Assembly: GCA_949291515.1 (NCBI GenBank)
Contig: CASEVY010000002.1
Location: 1-64,000 of the forward strand
Direction of reading: 5' to 3'
Length of the DNA stretch: 64,000 nucleotides
DNA from: an uncultured bacterium
GTDB taxonomy: Bacteria; Elusimicrobiota; Elusimicrobia; Elusimicrobiales; Elusimicrobiaceae
Every line of letters starts with the position of its first letter. The first letter of the stretch is position 1. Below, piece by piece: positions 50,836-59,551 of this stretch. A model generated the notes under the pieces. The model saw only the letters and a program-made list of their open reading frames with translations, was not told where the DNA came from and searched no databases. The position numbers and the translations under genes are program-made.

Positions 50836-51551
50836 TTGAATATGCTCTCTTCTAATTTAATGTTCTTTTGCGTTCCTTTCAAAACGGTAGTGGTTTTTAC
50901 GCCTTCGTTTTCCAAGGATATTTCTTTAACAAAAAAATCTTTCGGATCAAGATTGAACGATAGTTCGTATCCGCCCGCTTGTGCGTTTTCCGGCGTAAGG
51001 ATCAGGGTTAAGCCGTCTTCTTCGGCCGAGAAATCTTTTATCTTATGGCCTTTTACCACTTCGCCGTAATTGCCGAAGTCGAACAAGGCTTTATTGCTTT
51101 GCCCCGCTTCCCAATCGGCCCAAGACATCGTGGTAATAAGTTCACCTTGACCGTCTTTTATTTTAATTGTTTTTTTATCGGTCAGCGCGCTTTGCGCAAG
51201 AGTGCCGCTTTCAAAAGTGTCCAGGCGTATATTTTGCCCCATTTTGTATATTTTGCCTTCGGAGGAAGATATCGGCGTGCCTTCAAAAGTGGTGGCTTGC
51301 GTAAAATCTGATTTTAAAGTTTTTAATTTCGCGTCCCAGGCGATAAGCCCGGCCAAGGCTTGATCTGCGGTAACGGTGTTCTTGTTGGGAGCTTTTTTCG
51401 ACTCGTGAGTTTTTGCCGCCGCCTTATTTTTTATGCTCTGTTTTTGGGGCGCTTGCGCTTTAGCTTGGGCGGGTTTGGACGCGCCCGTATCGGCCGCATT
51501 CATAAATGCGGCGGGCAAAATTAAAAAAAGCGTTAAGATTATCTTCTTCAT
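50832..51551 (-). CDS. lolA: Outer-membrane lipoprotein carrier LolA-like
   Basis: 239 residues: signal peptide (1-19, ...FMNAAD), an Ala/Lys-rich linker of about 45 residues unusual for LolA, then the LolA-like half-barrel (LKSDFTQATTFEG, GKIYKMGQNIRLDTF). It shuttles lipoproteins across the periplasm. The ftsK-lolA order is conserved in many diderms. ATGA overlap with ftsK. Confidence 0.85.
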   Translation of the reverse strand: MKKIILTLFLILPAAFMNAADTGASKPAQAKAQAPQKQSIKNKAAAKTHESKKAPNKNTVTADQALAGLIAWDAKLKTLKSDFTQATTFEGTPISSSEGKIYKMGQNIRLDTFESGTLAQSALTDKKTIKIKDGQGELITTMSWADWEAGQSNKALFDFGNYGEVVKGHKIKDFSAEEDGLTLILTPENAQAGGYELSFNLDPKDFFVKEISLENEGVKTTTVLKGTQKNIKLEESIFK

Positions 51552-53830
51552 TTATACACCGTATCGTATTGAGTATCTTGCGCGGCCGGGCCTTTTTGCA
51601 GCTGCTCTATTTGTTCGTCTATGGCGTCGAAATGTATTTCCCAGCGGTTGGAGCCTTCGGGCTTGGTTATAAAGCCTTTCATTTCCAGTACGCTGAGGAT
51701 ATTCGTCGCGCGCGCGCTGGAACCGAAGTTCGCCTTCAGCAAGTCCTGCGATACTCTTCTTCTTTCCTTTATAAGTTTCAAAGCGGATAAAAGTTCCTCG
51801 GGCGAGGTTCCCAATCCTTCTCCCGGTCTTCCGCCCGCCGCGTTTTGTTCCGGCTGGATTTGTACGGGGTAATCCGGGCCGCCCTGCGCTCTTAAGAAAT
51901 CCGCTACTTTCGTTATCTCTTCTTCCGATATGTAGCAGCCTTGTATGCGTTTGGGTTTGGGGTCCGATATGCCTAGATAGAGCATATCGCCTTTGCCTAG
52001 CAAGGCGTCCGCGCCGTTGGCGTCGAGCACTACTCTGGAATCTATCTTTGAGGTTACCTGCAAAGCTATTCTGGAGGGCAAATTCGCCTTGATTACGCCC
52101 GTTATTACGTTGGTTGACGGCCTTTGCGTGCACAAAATCAGATGTATGCCCAAAGCTCTGCCCATTTGCGTCAGCCTTTGGACGGAATCTTCTATCGCGG
52201 CTTTGGTTTGGAGCATAAGATCAGCCATTTCGTCGATGATTACCACTATGTAAAATACTTTTTCCTCATTGTTCTTTTCCGCCCAGGCATTGTAACCTTC
52301 TATATTCTTTACTTTGGCGAACTCGAACATTTTCATTCGTTTTTCCATTACCTTTACCAAAGCCTGCAAAGATTTTACCGCACCGTTGGCGTCTTTTACC
52401 ACGCTGACGTCTTCGCAGTCGGTTTTCGGGTCGTAAAGGTGGGGAATACCTTCATACAAAGTCAGTTCCACGCGTTTTGGGTCGACCAGCAGGAATTTAA
52501 TTTCATTGGGTTTGGCCCTGTATAAAAGCGATATTATTATCGAATGTACGCAGATGCTTTTGCCGCTGTTTGTCGCGCCCGCTATTAAAAGGTGCGGCAT
52601 TTTGGCCAGTACGGAAGTGGCTGGCATACCGTCGGCGTATCTGCCCAAAGCGACGGTGGTTTTAAACTTGGAATTAACGAAACTGGGGTCTTGCAAAATC
52701 TCGCGCATGGTTACCATTAAGGGCTTATCGTTGGGTATTTCAAAGCCGATGGCGTCTTTGCCGGGGATAGGCGCTTCAACCCTTATGCCGCGCGCTTTCA
52801 TCGCCAAGGCTATATCGCTTGATATTGATACTATCGAGCTGATTTTTACGCCGGGGTCGGGTTTGATTTCGTATCTGGTAACTACGGGCCCGGGGGCTAC
52901 GCCAGTAACTGTGGCGGCGATGTCAAAGCTCTTTAGGGTAGCTTCCAAGCGCTTGGTGGCCGCGGCGATTTCCTCGTCGCTCGGGCCGATGATATTGTTT
53001 GTAGAAGGCTCTTTAAGAAGGTCCAGCGGGGGGAGAATGAAGTCTTCGCCCGCTTTCTTTTCCTTTGAAGTGTTATCGCCTTCTTTCTCTATATGATGAA
53101 GCGGCGTGCTTTGGCGCGGCGGCATTTTTATCATTTCAGCCACTGGGCGGCTTATTTTGGGGGGCTGTTTTTCGGCGGCGGGCTCATCAGATAGAGGTTC
53201 GCTTTCCTGCGTTACGCGTCTGGGTTGGTTTTGCTTTTCCTCGCGTTTGGCTTCTTCCACCTTCTCTTTAAATTCCGCCCGCGCCTGCATCCAAGAGTTG
53301 AAATCCTCGCTTAAAAGCTCTTTTGTTTTCCTTAAAGTAGCCAGCCACGGTATCGCAAAAAGTATGTGCAGCCCTATAAACACGCACGCCAAAGCGAAGA
53401 TTATCGCCCCGGCTTTGCCCGCTATCGATGTTACAAACTCGAATATCCAGCCGCCGAACGCTCCGCCGGTTATTGAACTTTTGGGGAATAAACTGCCAAG
53501 GAAGGTAAACGTCGTGCAAAGTCCGCCGAATGTGAAGAAGAAACCCAGCAGAGAAGTGAAAACCGACAGCTTTTTGCTTTTTATCGTCCTGGCCAGCCAA
53601 TACATTAAAAACAACGGAAGCAACAGTGATATTTGCCCGAACTTGCCGAAAATCCAATCGTGAACAGCTTTCCCGCTTGGGCCGTTTTGGACGCCTATCC
53701 ATAATACCCAAGTCAGCCACATACAAAAAGCCAAAGAAAAAACCCACACCGCCAACAAGCCCAAACCTTGCCCTTGTTTGCGCGCGGGTTTCTTACTCTT
53801 TGATCTTTTATGTATAGTCCTGTAAGCCAC
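51548..53830 (-). CDS. ftsK: DNA translocase FtsK/SpoIIIE
   Basis: 760 residues: four N-terminal membrane helices (to about residue 175), a charged linker (about 190-270), the alpha/beta motor (Walker A GATNSGKS, Walker B VVIIDEMADL), and the C-terminal winged-helix gamma domain (NFGSSARATNILSVLEMKGFI) that reads KOPS sites. It pumps chromosome ends across the septum. It sits between a winged-helix gene and lolA in the long envelope operon. Confidence 0.96.
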   Translation of the reverse strand: MAYRTIHKRSKSKKPARKQGQGLGLLAVWVFSLAFCMWLTWVLWIGVQNGPSGKAVHDWIFGKFGQISLLLPLFLMYWLARTIKSKKLSVFTSLLGFFFTFGGLCTTFTFLGSLFPKSSITGGAFGGWIFEFVTSIAGKAGAIIFALACVFIGLHILFAIPWLATLRKTKELLSEDFNSWMQARAEFKEKVEEAKREEKQNQPRRVTQESEPLSDEPAAEKQPPKISRPVAEMIKMPPRQSTPLHHIEKEGDNTSKEKKAGEDFILPPLDLLKEPSTNNIIGPSDEEIAAATKRLEATLKSFDIAATVTGVAPGPVVTRYEIKPDPGVKISSIVSISSDIALAMKARGIRVEAPIPGKDAIGFEIPNDKPLMVTMREILQDPSFVNSKFKTTVALGRYADGMPATSVLAKMPHLLIAGATNSGKSICVHSIIISLLYRAKPNEIKFLLVDPKRVELTLYEGIPHLYDPKTDCEDVSVVKDANGAVKSLQALVKVMEKRMKMFEFAKVKNIEGYNAWAEKNNEEKVFYIVVIIDEMADLMLQTKAAIEDSVQRLTQMGRALGIHLILCTQRPSTNVITGVIKANLPSRIALQVTSKIDSRVVLDANGADALLGKGDMLYLGISDPKPKRIQGCYISEEEITKVADFLRAQGGPDYPVQIQPEQNAAGGRPGEGLGTSPEELLSALKLIKERRRVSQDLLKANFGSSARATNILSVLEMKGFITKPEGSNRWEIHFDAIDEQIEQLQKGPAAQDTQYDTVYK

Positions 53831-53839
53831 AGCTGCCCC

Positions 53840-54055
53840 TTAGTTTTGCTGAGGGGTTTTAGCTATTTTATAGTTAATACCGTCAGGTTCTATAGTTATC
53901 TTTCCGCTTTGCATAAGCGAGCCTAAAGCCAAATACATCGTCGAACTGGATATGTTCAGCGACAGCTTTATCTGCCAGGAAGTCGCTTCCGGTTTGTCTT
54001 TTAAAAACTCGTATATGCGAGCGGAAATATTATCAATGTTTTCTCTGAAAGGCAT
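53840..54055 (-). CDS. Small winged-helix protein (DUF2582-like)
   Basis: 71 residues from the ATG at 54055; a TTG directly after the accB stop would add four residues. The sequence IYEFLKDKPEATSWQIKLSL-N-I-S-S-S-T-M-Y-L-A-L-G-S-L is the pattern of the short winged-helix family DUF2582 (I-W-x-x-L ... Y-x-A-L-G-W-L). It could bind DNA and regulate the operon, though the family role is not established. Confidence 0.65.
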   Translation of the reverse strand: MPFRENIDNISARIYEFLKDKPEATSWQIKLSLNISSSTMYLALGSLMQSGKITIEPDGINYKIAKTPQQN

Positions 54056-54067
54056 AAGTACCGCCAA

Positions 54068-54571
54068 TTAAATCTTTTCTATCGCGAAAAGCAAATCGCC
54101 GGGTTTTACCGGCTGGCCGTTCTCCACCAAGACTTTCTTTATAATACAGTCGCTGGTGGCCTTGACCTCGTTGAATACTTTCATCGCTTCAATAAGGCAA
54201 ATCGGCGTACCCGCTTTTACTTTCTCGCCTTCTTTTATGAAAGGAGGCGCGGACGGCGAAGAACCCCTAAAGAAAATACCCATAAGGGGGGATTTTATCG
54301 TCTGAGAATATTGCGGCTTGGCTGAGGTCTGCTCTTGTTCCGCCGAGCCTGTTGCGCCTGCCGCTACCGGCACCGCTACCTGGGCCGGCGGCATTCTGAC
54401 AAGCCTTATATGGGTGCCTTTCTCTTCATAATCGACGGTACCCAGATTGTTGTCCTGCATAAATTTATAAATCTGTTTCACTTCCGATAAGGCGGGAGTG
54501 TCTTTCAGCGCTGTTTTCGCCGACGGCTTGGCCGTTTTCGCGCCGGATACTTTCTTTATGGTTTTTGGCAT
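54068..54571 (-). CDS. accB: Biotin carboxyl carrier protein of acetyl-CoA carboxylase
   Basis: 167 residues: a mobile Ala/Pro-rich linker and the C-terminal biotinyl domain with the target lysine at about residue 131 (IEAMKVFNEV) and the AccB thumb-like stretch (SPSAPPFIKEG). Carries CO2 in the first step of fatty-acid synthesis. accC does not follow; instead a winged-helix gene and ftsK do. GAGG lies before the ATG. Confidence 0.95.
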   Translation of the reverse strand: MPKTIKKVSGAKTAKPSAKTALKDTPALSEVKQIYKFMQDNNLGTVDYEEKGTHIRLVRMPPAQVAVPVAAGATGSAEQEQTSAKPQYSQTIKSPLMGIFFRGSSPSAPPFIKEGEKVKAGTPICLIEAMKVFNEVKATSDCIIKKVLVENGQPVKPGDLLFAIEKI

Positions 54572-54600
54572 AATAACCTCACTTATATTTCTATGTATAT

Positions 54601-54630
54601 ATTTTACTAAATTAGGGTTTTTAAAGCCAA
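54601..54630 (-). promoter_or_regulatory. Candidate promoter of the accB-ftsK operon
   Basis: TTGGCT, 18 bases, TAAAAT on the reverse strand, 29 bases before the accB ATG. It is the only promoter-like site I see ahead of the 12-gene run. Confidence 0.45.
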
Positions 54631-54656
54631 TTTTTAGCGGGTTATTTTTTGGCCGT

Positions 54657-54690
54657 AAAAAACCGGCGGATTAGTTCCGCCGGTTTTTTT
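54657..54690. terminator. Terminator of the beta-repeat exported gene
   Basis: AACCGGCGGA / TCCGCCGGTT stem flanked by A-run and T-run (total 14 bp), loop TTAGT. Confidence 0.85.
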
Positions 54691-54707
54691 CGAAATTTAT
54701 CTCTATG

Positions 54708-55250
54708 TCAGTCCGCGCACTTGAGTATCGTGTATTTTCCGCCTTCAGCCGTTTCGACATTGCTTAGCCATTGATACGCGCATGTGGAGGGGTATTCCAT
54801 ACCGTCTATATAAAGATTGGTTATCCTGATTGAGGAATTTGATAAACTCAAGTTTTGGGAGAATAAAGTCGTCGCGCCCGTAACTTGCGCGATGTCCGTT
54901 TTTGTGCCTGAGCGTATGGTAAGAGTATTGCCTGTATAAACTTTTACGCTCCCGCCTACGGATAAATTGGTACCGGAAAGAAATACGTTGTTTTTTATAT
55001 TAAGGTTTGGATTTCCGGTAAACGACAAGCTGTTGTTTGCCGTCATATTTAGAAACGTGGCATGGGATGTTAAGGTGTTGCGTACGGTCAGATCTCCGCC
55101 GAAATACGCTTTTTTCTTTACCATAAGCTGTTTATAGTTACCGCGTTTTACCGGAATATAAGATATCTGCTCTATGCTTTGTGCGTTAAGAACAGGCGCT
55201 AAGAATGAGCTTAGCATCAAAAAAGACAAAATACATATTATATTTTTCAT
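54708..55250 (-). CDS. Exported protein with beta-solenoid-like repeats
   Basis: 180 residues from the ATG at 55250 (signal peptide MKNIICILSFLMLSSFLAPV...NAQS). The mature part is Asn/Ser/Thr-rich and consists of short alternating strands with repeated N-L-x-V or N-x-L-x-I positions (for example GGDLTVRNTLTSHATF, LSFTGNPNLNIKNNVF), typical of right-handed beta-helix or adhesin stalks. Two Cys at the C-terminus (STCAYQW and LKCAD) could form a disulfide cap. Single-gene unit. Function unknown, probably surface or periplasmic. Confidence 0.65.
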   Translation of the reverse strand: MKNIICILSFLMLSSFLAPVLNAQSIEQISYIPVKRGNYKQLMVKKKAYFGGDLTVRNTLTSHATFLNMTANNSLSFTGNPNLNIKNNVFLSGTNLSVGGSVKVYTGNTLTIRSGTKTDIAQVTGATTLFSQNLSLSNSSIRITNLYIDGMEYPSTCAYQWLSNVETAEGGKYTILKCAD

Positions 55251-55367
55251 ACCAAATCCGCCCCGTTTTTTAATATACAAATATTATAGGTGAATTAAAA
55301 CAAAATATCAATCATTTGTCCAGGGGGTGTTTCACGTCGGCGCTTTTTGTTATGGAGAGCGTTTTGT

Positions 55368-55397
55368 CAAAAGCCCCGCGTTTAAACGGGGCTTTTG
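55368..55397. terminator. Terminator after the portal/protease pair
   Basis: Perfect 11-bp stem CAAAAGCCCCG / CGGGGCTTTTG with loop CGTTTAAA; works on either strand. Confidence 0.75.
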
Positions 55398-55411
55398 AGC
55401 GCCTGGCGCAT

Positions 55412-56035
55412 CTACTCTTTTTTTAACTCTTCTATCCAGGCGGATATTTCTTCTTTTACGAGTGCGGTTCTTTGCCGGTTGCTTTGCTCTGGGGCAGAGT
55501 CATCTTCTTCCGTTTCCGAGGTGTCTTGCCCGCTTATTTCAGCCAGACTGTTTGGATCGGCCGGTACCGCTACCAGGCTGATTTCATATATTTCCGCCAA
55601 AGTCAGGAGATTGGGGTGTTGCGGGTCCTCGTAATGAAATCTGCCCGCTATGCTTATCCCTTTTGCGTGCCCTTCCTGATAGAGCTTTCTCGCGTGCGCA
55701 ACGGTAGGGTGCAGCGAGGCGGAAAATACCGCCTTGAAATACAACCCTTTTTCGTCTTCGTATATTTCCGTTACCGAACCCGCCAAATGGTCCAAACGAT
55801 TGACGTGGTCTATCAAAAGGACGGGGTTCTTTTTGAACTGTGTCAGTTCGTATACGTAGTCGCGTTTGCTTGTCAAAGGGGCGGGGATATCGCCGTATCT
55901 GTCGGCCGAATTCTTTGTGTTGGCATATCCCTCTATAAATATTAAGCCGTTTTCTTCCTTTACCGCGCCTTGTCTAAGTGCCGCTATTTTGAAGGCGGGA
56001 TTATTTATGCTTCCTTTTATTTTTGTTTTACTCAT
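55412..56035 (-). CDS. HK97-family phage prohead protease
   Basis: 207 residues, S78 peptidase type. The catalytic His is in LLIDHVN and the Ser in GISIAGRF; the early D-R-Y-G-D stretch is also typical. In phages this enzyme trims the scaffold part of the capsid protein during head maturation. The C-terminal 45 residues are acidic and Ser/Thr-rich (GQDTSETEEDDSAPEQS). It overlaps the portal gene by 4 bases. No major capsid gene follows; a terminator does. Confidence 0.9.
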   Translation of the reverse strand: MSKTKIKGSINNPAFKIAALRQGAVKEENGLIFIEGYANTKNSADRYGDIPAPLTSKRDYVYELTQFKKNPVLLIDHVNRLDHLAGSVTEIYEDEKGLYFKAVFSASLHPTVAHARKLYQEGHAKGISIAGRFHYEDPQHPNLLTLAEIYEISLVAVPADPNSLAEISGQDTSETEEDDSAPEQSNRQRTALVKEEISAWIEELKKE

Positions 56036-57243
56036 TTCTTTACTCCGTTATTCTTTACTTTGCTGCCGAACGGGAGATTTAACGCTTGCGCGATCTCCGA
56101 TTTGTTGTAGCCTATTTCGTGGTATATTTTCGCCGCTTGCGCCAACTCGAGCATATCTTCCTTCAGGCAGGCTACGGCGGAAGAATCTTTGTCGAAGTAC
56201 AAAGTGCGGCCTGGGTCGAAATCTGGCAGCAGGAATTCCGTAAGCGTTTCCAGTATCAGAGTTTGTTTGGGATGTACGCAGGTCTGCCAGAAAATGCGCT
56301 GCTGCTCTTTGGTGTTGAATTGCGGGGCGTGGTCAAAAAGCCCGACAAGCGCGGGTGGCACGTGAAATATTGAAAGTATCGTTTCGCGGTTGAGTTTTAT
56401 ACCCGAAATGAAGTCCATATCCCGCTGGCTTAAAGATATATTTTGCCATTTCAGCCCCCCTTCCAAAAGCGCCACTTTGTGGGCTTTACCCGCGCCTTGA
56501 TATTTATCGCTCCAGGCTTTCATTATTCTGTTGCGGGAAGCGTCGTCAAGGCGTCCGTCGGTCTGAAGTATACCCGACAATGTGCCGGAATTGTCAAAGA
56601 ATGCGCGGTTGAAAGTTTCGGCCTTATCCAGAGTTTCAAGCGCTTTTCTGGCCGCGGATATCGGCGATAAGCCATAGAAGAAATCAAACGGATTGAAATA
56701 CTTGAAGTGGATAATCTCTTCTGGTTTATAGTATGCTGTTTGGGAACCTGCTCTATATTTGTATCCTTGCACCGGATTGCCGGGGTTTTTGCCAGGTATC
56801 ACTTCCACCAGTTGGCTCAAGAGGGGGAATAGCTCCGCGGGCGTACCGTTGGGGCGTATGGAATCTTTTAGAACATAAGCGTTGCCGGTCAGTTCGAGGC
56901 TGGCGGTTATCCATTGCCTTAAAAAACGGCCGCTCATTATTTTGTTGGGGCGGTACATAAGTTCAAGCGCGGGGTGGGAAGATATTATGCGTCCGTGTTC
57001 GTCTTTTAGATTAAACTCCGCGGAAGACACCGTCTCCGCTATGACGTTGACGCAGGCGTATATCCAAGCCTTTTCGCCGTAGGCTTCCGCGTAAGGAGCA
57101 TAATTGTGGCTCGATGCGGAGGGAAGTCTTTCTTCGTTTAAGTAAGGCGCGCTGTATTCCATAAACAGGGGAATGTTGAGAGACTGCTCCCCGTTGCCGC
57201 TTTTGGCGGCGAGGCCTTTCATAAGTTTTTCTATTATTTTCAT
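56032..57243 (-). CDS. HK97-family phage portal protein
   Basis: 403 residues with the portal pattern of HK97-like phages: AWIYACVNVIAETVSS near residue 60, then IIHFKYFNPFDFFYGLSPI, GILQTDGRL, LSQRDMDFISG and ILSIFHVPPALVG. Portals form the dodecameric DNA-entry ring of the capsid. The frame is intact. Terminase, capsid, head-tail and tail genes are all absent from both sides. The ATG has no clear ribosome binding site; a promoter and an early terminator lie just upstream. Confidence 0.92.
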   Translation of the reverse strand: MKIIEKLMKGLAAKSGNGEQSLNIPLFMEYSAPYLNEERLPSASSHNYAPYAEAYGEKAWIYACVNVIAETVSSAEFNLKDEHGRIISSHPALELMYRPNKIMSGRFLRQWITASLELTGNAYVLKDSIRPNGTPAELFPLLSQLVEVIPGKNPGNPVQGYKYRAGSQTAYYKPEEIIHFKYFNPFDFFYGLSPISAARKALETLDKAETFNRAFFDNSGTLSGILQTDGRLDDASRNRIMKAWSDKYQGAGKAHKVALLEGGLKWQNISLSQRDMDFISGIKLNRETILSIFHVPPALVGLFDHAPQFNTKEQQRIFWQTCVHPKQTLILETLTEFLLPDFDPGRTLYFDKDSSAVACLKEDMLELAQAAKIYHEIGYNKSEIAQALNLPFGSKVKNNGVKK

Positions 57244-57266
57244 TGGCAGTATATTCGGCGGGCGTG

Positions 57267-57291
57267 AAAAAACCGCCGTAAATCGCGGCGG
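57267..57291 (-). terminator. Early terminator or attenuator ahead of the portal gene
   Basis: On the reverse strand CCGCCG, a 7-base loop (CGATTTA), CGGCGG and TTTTTT, located between the promoter and the portal ATG. Transcripts from that promoter would mostly stop after about 30 bases unless the hairpin is bypassed. Confidence 0.7.
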
Positions 57292-57303
57292 CTCTCCAAT
57301 TTC

Positions 57304-57332
57304 AATATAGCAAATTTTTCGTTCTTTTTAAA
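57304..57332 (-). promoter_or_regulatory. Promoter ahead of the portal gene
   Basis: TTTAAA, 17 bases, TATATT on the reverse strand, 60 bases before the portal ATG. Confidence 0.5.
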
Positions 57333-57416
57333 GACGGCTGCGGGGGGCGTCGTTTGCGGCTTTTAGCAGCAGGCGGAGGGGATTGTTTGGGAGTTTTCCC
57401 TTAAATAAAAAACGGC

Positions 57417-57448
57417 GCAAAAAAATCCCCGCCGGAAAGCGGGGATTT
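57417..57448 (-). terminator. Terminator of the exported 200-residue protein gene
   Basis: On the reverse strand AAATCCCCGC / GCGGGGATTT with a 6-base loop and seven T. Confidence 0.85.
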
Positions 57449-57464
57449 GGTCTTCTCTCAAAGA

Positions 57465-58067
57465 TTAAAATCTGTGGTAGCGATCTTCGAAAATTATTTT
57501 CTCTTCGGATTTATTTGTGCTTGCCGCAGGTTTGTCTTCCACAAACTCATTGTAGTGCGGATCGCCGGTTTTGGTCGGGGCGGCATATCTCGGGGTTACC
57601 GGTCTGTTTACGTCCCATATCTCCAAAAGCTCTACGGAGAATACTTCTTTTAAACCTTCTTCCACAAGTTTGCCTTTCTTTGACGCCGTAATCTTTGCGT
57701 ATACGGGAACTGAATGATGCGGGTCCGAAGCGGTAATGTCTTTATCGTCGACTACGAGCTTCACTTCCACTTTGTCGTACTTTTTGTTTTTATCGTAGGC
57801 ATAGGCCAAAGCGTCGTCTATCATAAAAAAGAAAACCTCTATATTTTTGCCGGCATATTTAAGCTGCGGTTCTACTTTGATGGAACCTTTCGTAAACTCG
57901 CTGTATCCGATAAATTCCACCACTTTGGAATCCGCCGCCGCTTTCGCCTGCGCGCGAGAGGATATCGCCGCGTTCATCTTCATAGTTTGCTTAAGTTCGC
58001 TTAGATCGGCGGCGTTGGCGCAGAGCGCCGTGAAAGAAACAAGAACTGTTAAAATTATCGCTTTCAT
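57465..58067 (-). CDS. Exported protein of unknown function
   Basis: 200 residues with a signal peptide (MKAIILTVLVSFTALCANAAD); AAGGAG precedes the ATG. The mature part is charged, lacks Cys, and includes a beta-rich region (VEFIGYSEFTKGSIKVEPQL) and a disordered acidic C-terminus. No known family. Monocistronic. Confidence 0.65.
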   Translation of the reverse strand: MKAIILTVLVSFTALCANAADLSELKQTMKMNAAISSRAQAKAAADSKVVEFIGYSEFTKGSIKVEPQLKYAGKNIEVFFFMIDDALAYAYDKNKKYDKVEVKLVVDDKDITASDPHHSVPVYAKITASKKGKLVEEGLKEVFSVELLEIWDVNRPVTPRYAAPTKTGDPHYNEFVEDKPAASTNKSEEKIIFEDRYHRF

Positions 58068-58177
58068 CTTTTTGTTTTCTCCTTAAATTTGAACTCCTTA
58101 CATCTATTTTATGTGATATGTCATTATCTCTTCAAGAGAATTTGGGCCTATATCAGTGTAGGTCTTATTGCCCATAT

Positions 58178-58765
58178 CTACTTTTTTAAATCCAGCACTT
58201 TGTCTATTATGCCGTATTCTTTCGCTTCCTGTGCGGACATATAGTAATTGCGTTCGCTGTCTAGGCGGATCTTCTCCTTGTCCTGGCCAGTGTGATGCGC
58301 CAAAATGTCAAGCAGATGTTCCTTGTTTTCCCTAAGCTCGCGCGATTCTATTTCTATATCGGTTACCTGGCCCGATATTCCGCCGCCCCATATCAAAGGT
58401 TGGTGTATCATTATTCTGGAATGCGGCAAAGCGTATCTCTTTCCTTTGGAGCCGGCCGCCAAAAGCACTGCGCCGAAGCTCATCGCCTGGCCCATACATA
58501 TCGTGGTTATCGGCGCTTTGATATATTGCATCGTATCGTATATCGCCAAGCCCGCAGTTACAAGTCCGCCGGGAGAATTGATATAGAGGTTTATTTCTCT
58601 GGAGGAATCTTCCGCGTCCAAATACAAAAGCTGCGCTATAATCATATTCGCGGCTTCGGTGCTTACTTCCCCTTCGCGTCCGCCTACGAAAATTATTCTG
58701 TCTTTAAGCAGACGGGAAAAAATGTCGTAACCGACATTCTTTTCTATTATGGTAGGTATAATCAT
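58178..58765 (-). CDS. clpP: ATP-dependent Clp protease proteolytic subunit
   Basis: 195 residues, tetradecameric serine protease core. Catalytic triad S96 (GQAMSFG), H121 (RIMIHQP) and D169 (RLDSERN). The usual A-A-S-M-G around the Ser reads A-M-S-F-G. GGAGCC precedes the ATG. The normal partners clpX and tig are not adjacent. Divergent from the pilin gene. Confidence 0.96.
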   Translation of the reverse strand: MIIPTIIEKNVGYDIFSRLLKDRIIFVGGREGEVSTEAANMIIAQLLYLDAEDSSREINLYINSPGGLVTAGLAIYDTMQYIKAPITTICMGQAMSFGAVLLAAGSKGKRYALPHSRIMIHQPLIWGGGISGQVTDIEIESRELRENKEHLLDILAHHTGQDKEKIRLDSERNYYMSAQEAKEYGIIDKVLDLKK

Positions 58766-58835
58766 TAAGGCTCCTTTATAATACTTTAAAAATATATTAC
58801 AATTATTTTACAAAAATAATCGGCATATATAATGG

Positions 58836-58864
58836 TTGACAATGCTCGCTATTAAGTGTATATT
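58836..58864 (+). promoter_or_regulatory. Strong promoter of the first pilin-like gene
   Basis: TTGACA, exactly 17 bases, TATATT. The transcript would begin about 45 bases before the ATG, with AGGAGGG as ribosome binding site: all signals of a highly expressed gene. Confidence 0.85.
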
Positions 58865-58915
58865 ATTTTTGTAGCCAGCAAGGCTATTACTTATTATACC
58901 TTAGGAGGGTATTAT

Positions 58916-59386
58916 ATGAATAAGAAAGGGTTCACCCTTATCGAGTTGTTGGTCGTCGTATTGATCATTGGTATTTTGGCCGCCGTGGCGTTGCCTCAAT
59001 ACTTTAAAGCTGTAGAAAAATCCAGAGCTACGGAAGCTTTGTCCATCATGGGTTCAGTAGCTGCTGCTATGGAAAGAGCGAGACTCGTTTCTTCCCAGAA
59101 CGTATATCCTACGAGCTTGGGTTCTTTGGATATTGAATTCTCCGATGTAAACGGTTCCCCGGTAAGCGGTTCTTCTTGGAGCACGAATAACTTCAATATC
59201 TCCGTTTCCGGTTCCGATACCGGCAGCGGTGTAATTACCGCCACCAGGAACGGTTCCTCGGCTTATACTCTTGCCAGGTATTATTATACCGGCAGAGTAG
59301 TCTGCAATGACACGACCGGTACCGGTGCCGGCGCTTCCGTAAGCGGTATCTGCGTATCGCTCGGCTTGCCGACCGGTTCCAACTAA
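58916..59386 (+). CDS. Type IV pilin-like / pseudopilin protein, short form
   Basis: 156 residues. Prepilin leader MNKKG, cleavage G-F, conserved E5 (FTLIELLVVVLIIGILAAVALPQ), then an alpha-spine and a Ser/Gly/Thr-rich globular domain with a pair of Cys (RVVCNDTT ... SGICVSL) as in a D-loop. Such leaders mean export, cleavage by a prepilin peptidase and assembly into a pilus or type II secretion pseudopilus. No assembly genes are in the window. The perfect promoter and AGGAGGG suggest abundance. Confidence 0.92.
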   Translation: MNKKGFTLIELLVVVLIIGILAAVALPQYFKAVEKSRATEALSIMGSVAAAMERARLVSSQNVYPTSLGSLDIEFSDVNGSPVSGSSWSTNNFNISVSGSDTGSGVITATRNGSSAYTLARYYYTGRVVCNDTTGTGAGASVSGICVSLGLPTGSN

Positions 59387-59401
59387 TGCGACATTAGTTT
59401 T

Positions 59402-59432
59402 AAAAGGCCCGCTTTTCGGCGGGCCTTTTTTT
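59402..59432 (+). terminator. Terminator of the first pilin-like gene
   Basis: AAAAGGCCCGC, loop TTTTC, GCGGGCCTTTTTTT. Confidence 0.9.
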
Positions 59433-59551
59433 ATGTTAAGTTTGCGTTAAATCCGGGAAACCTCTTTTGTCTTGTGCAAAAACGAATGTTTCTTTCTTAA
59501 AAATTTTTTTGAGGGCGTTGTTTCCGGGTATAAATATGCTTTAGATTTTAC

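Noticed and set aside
55412-57243. Intact prophage
   Set aside because: Only portal and protease are present; no integrase, terminase, capsid, tail, lysis genes or attachment repeats are seen.
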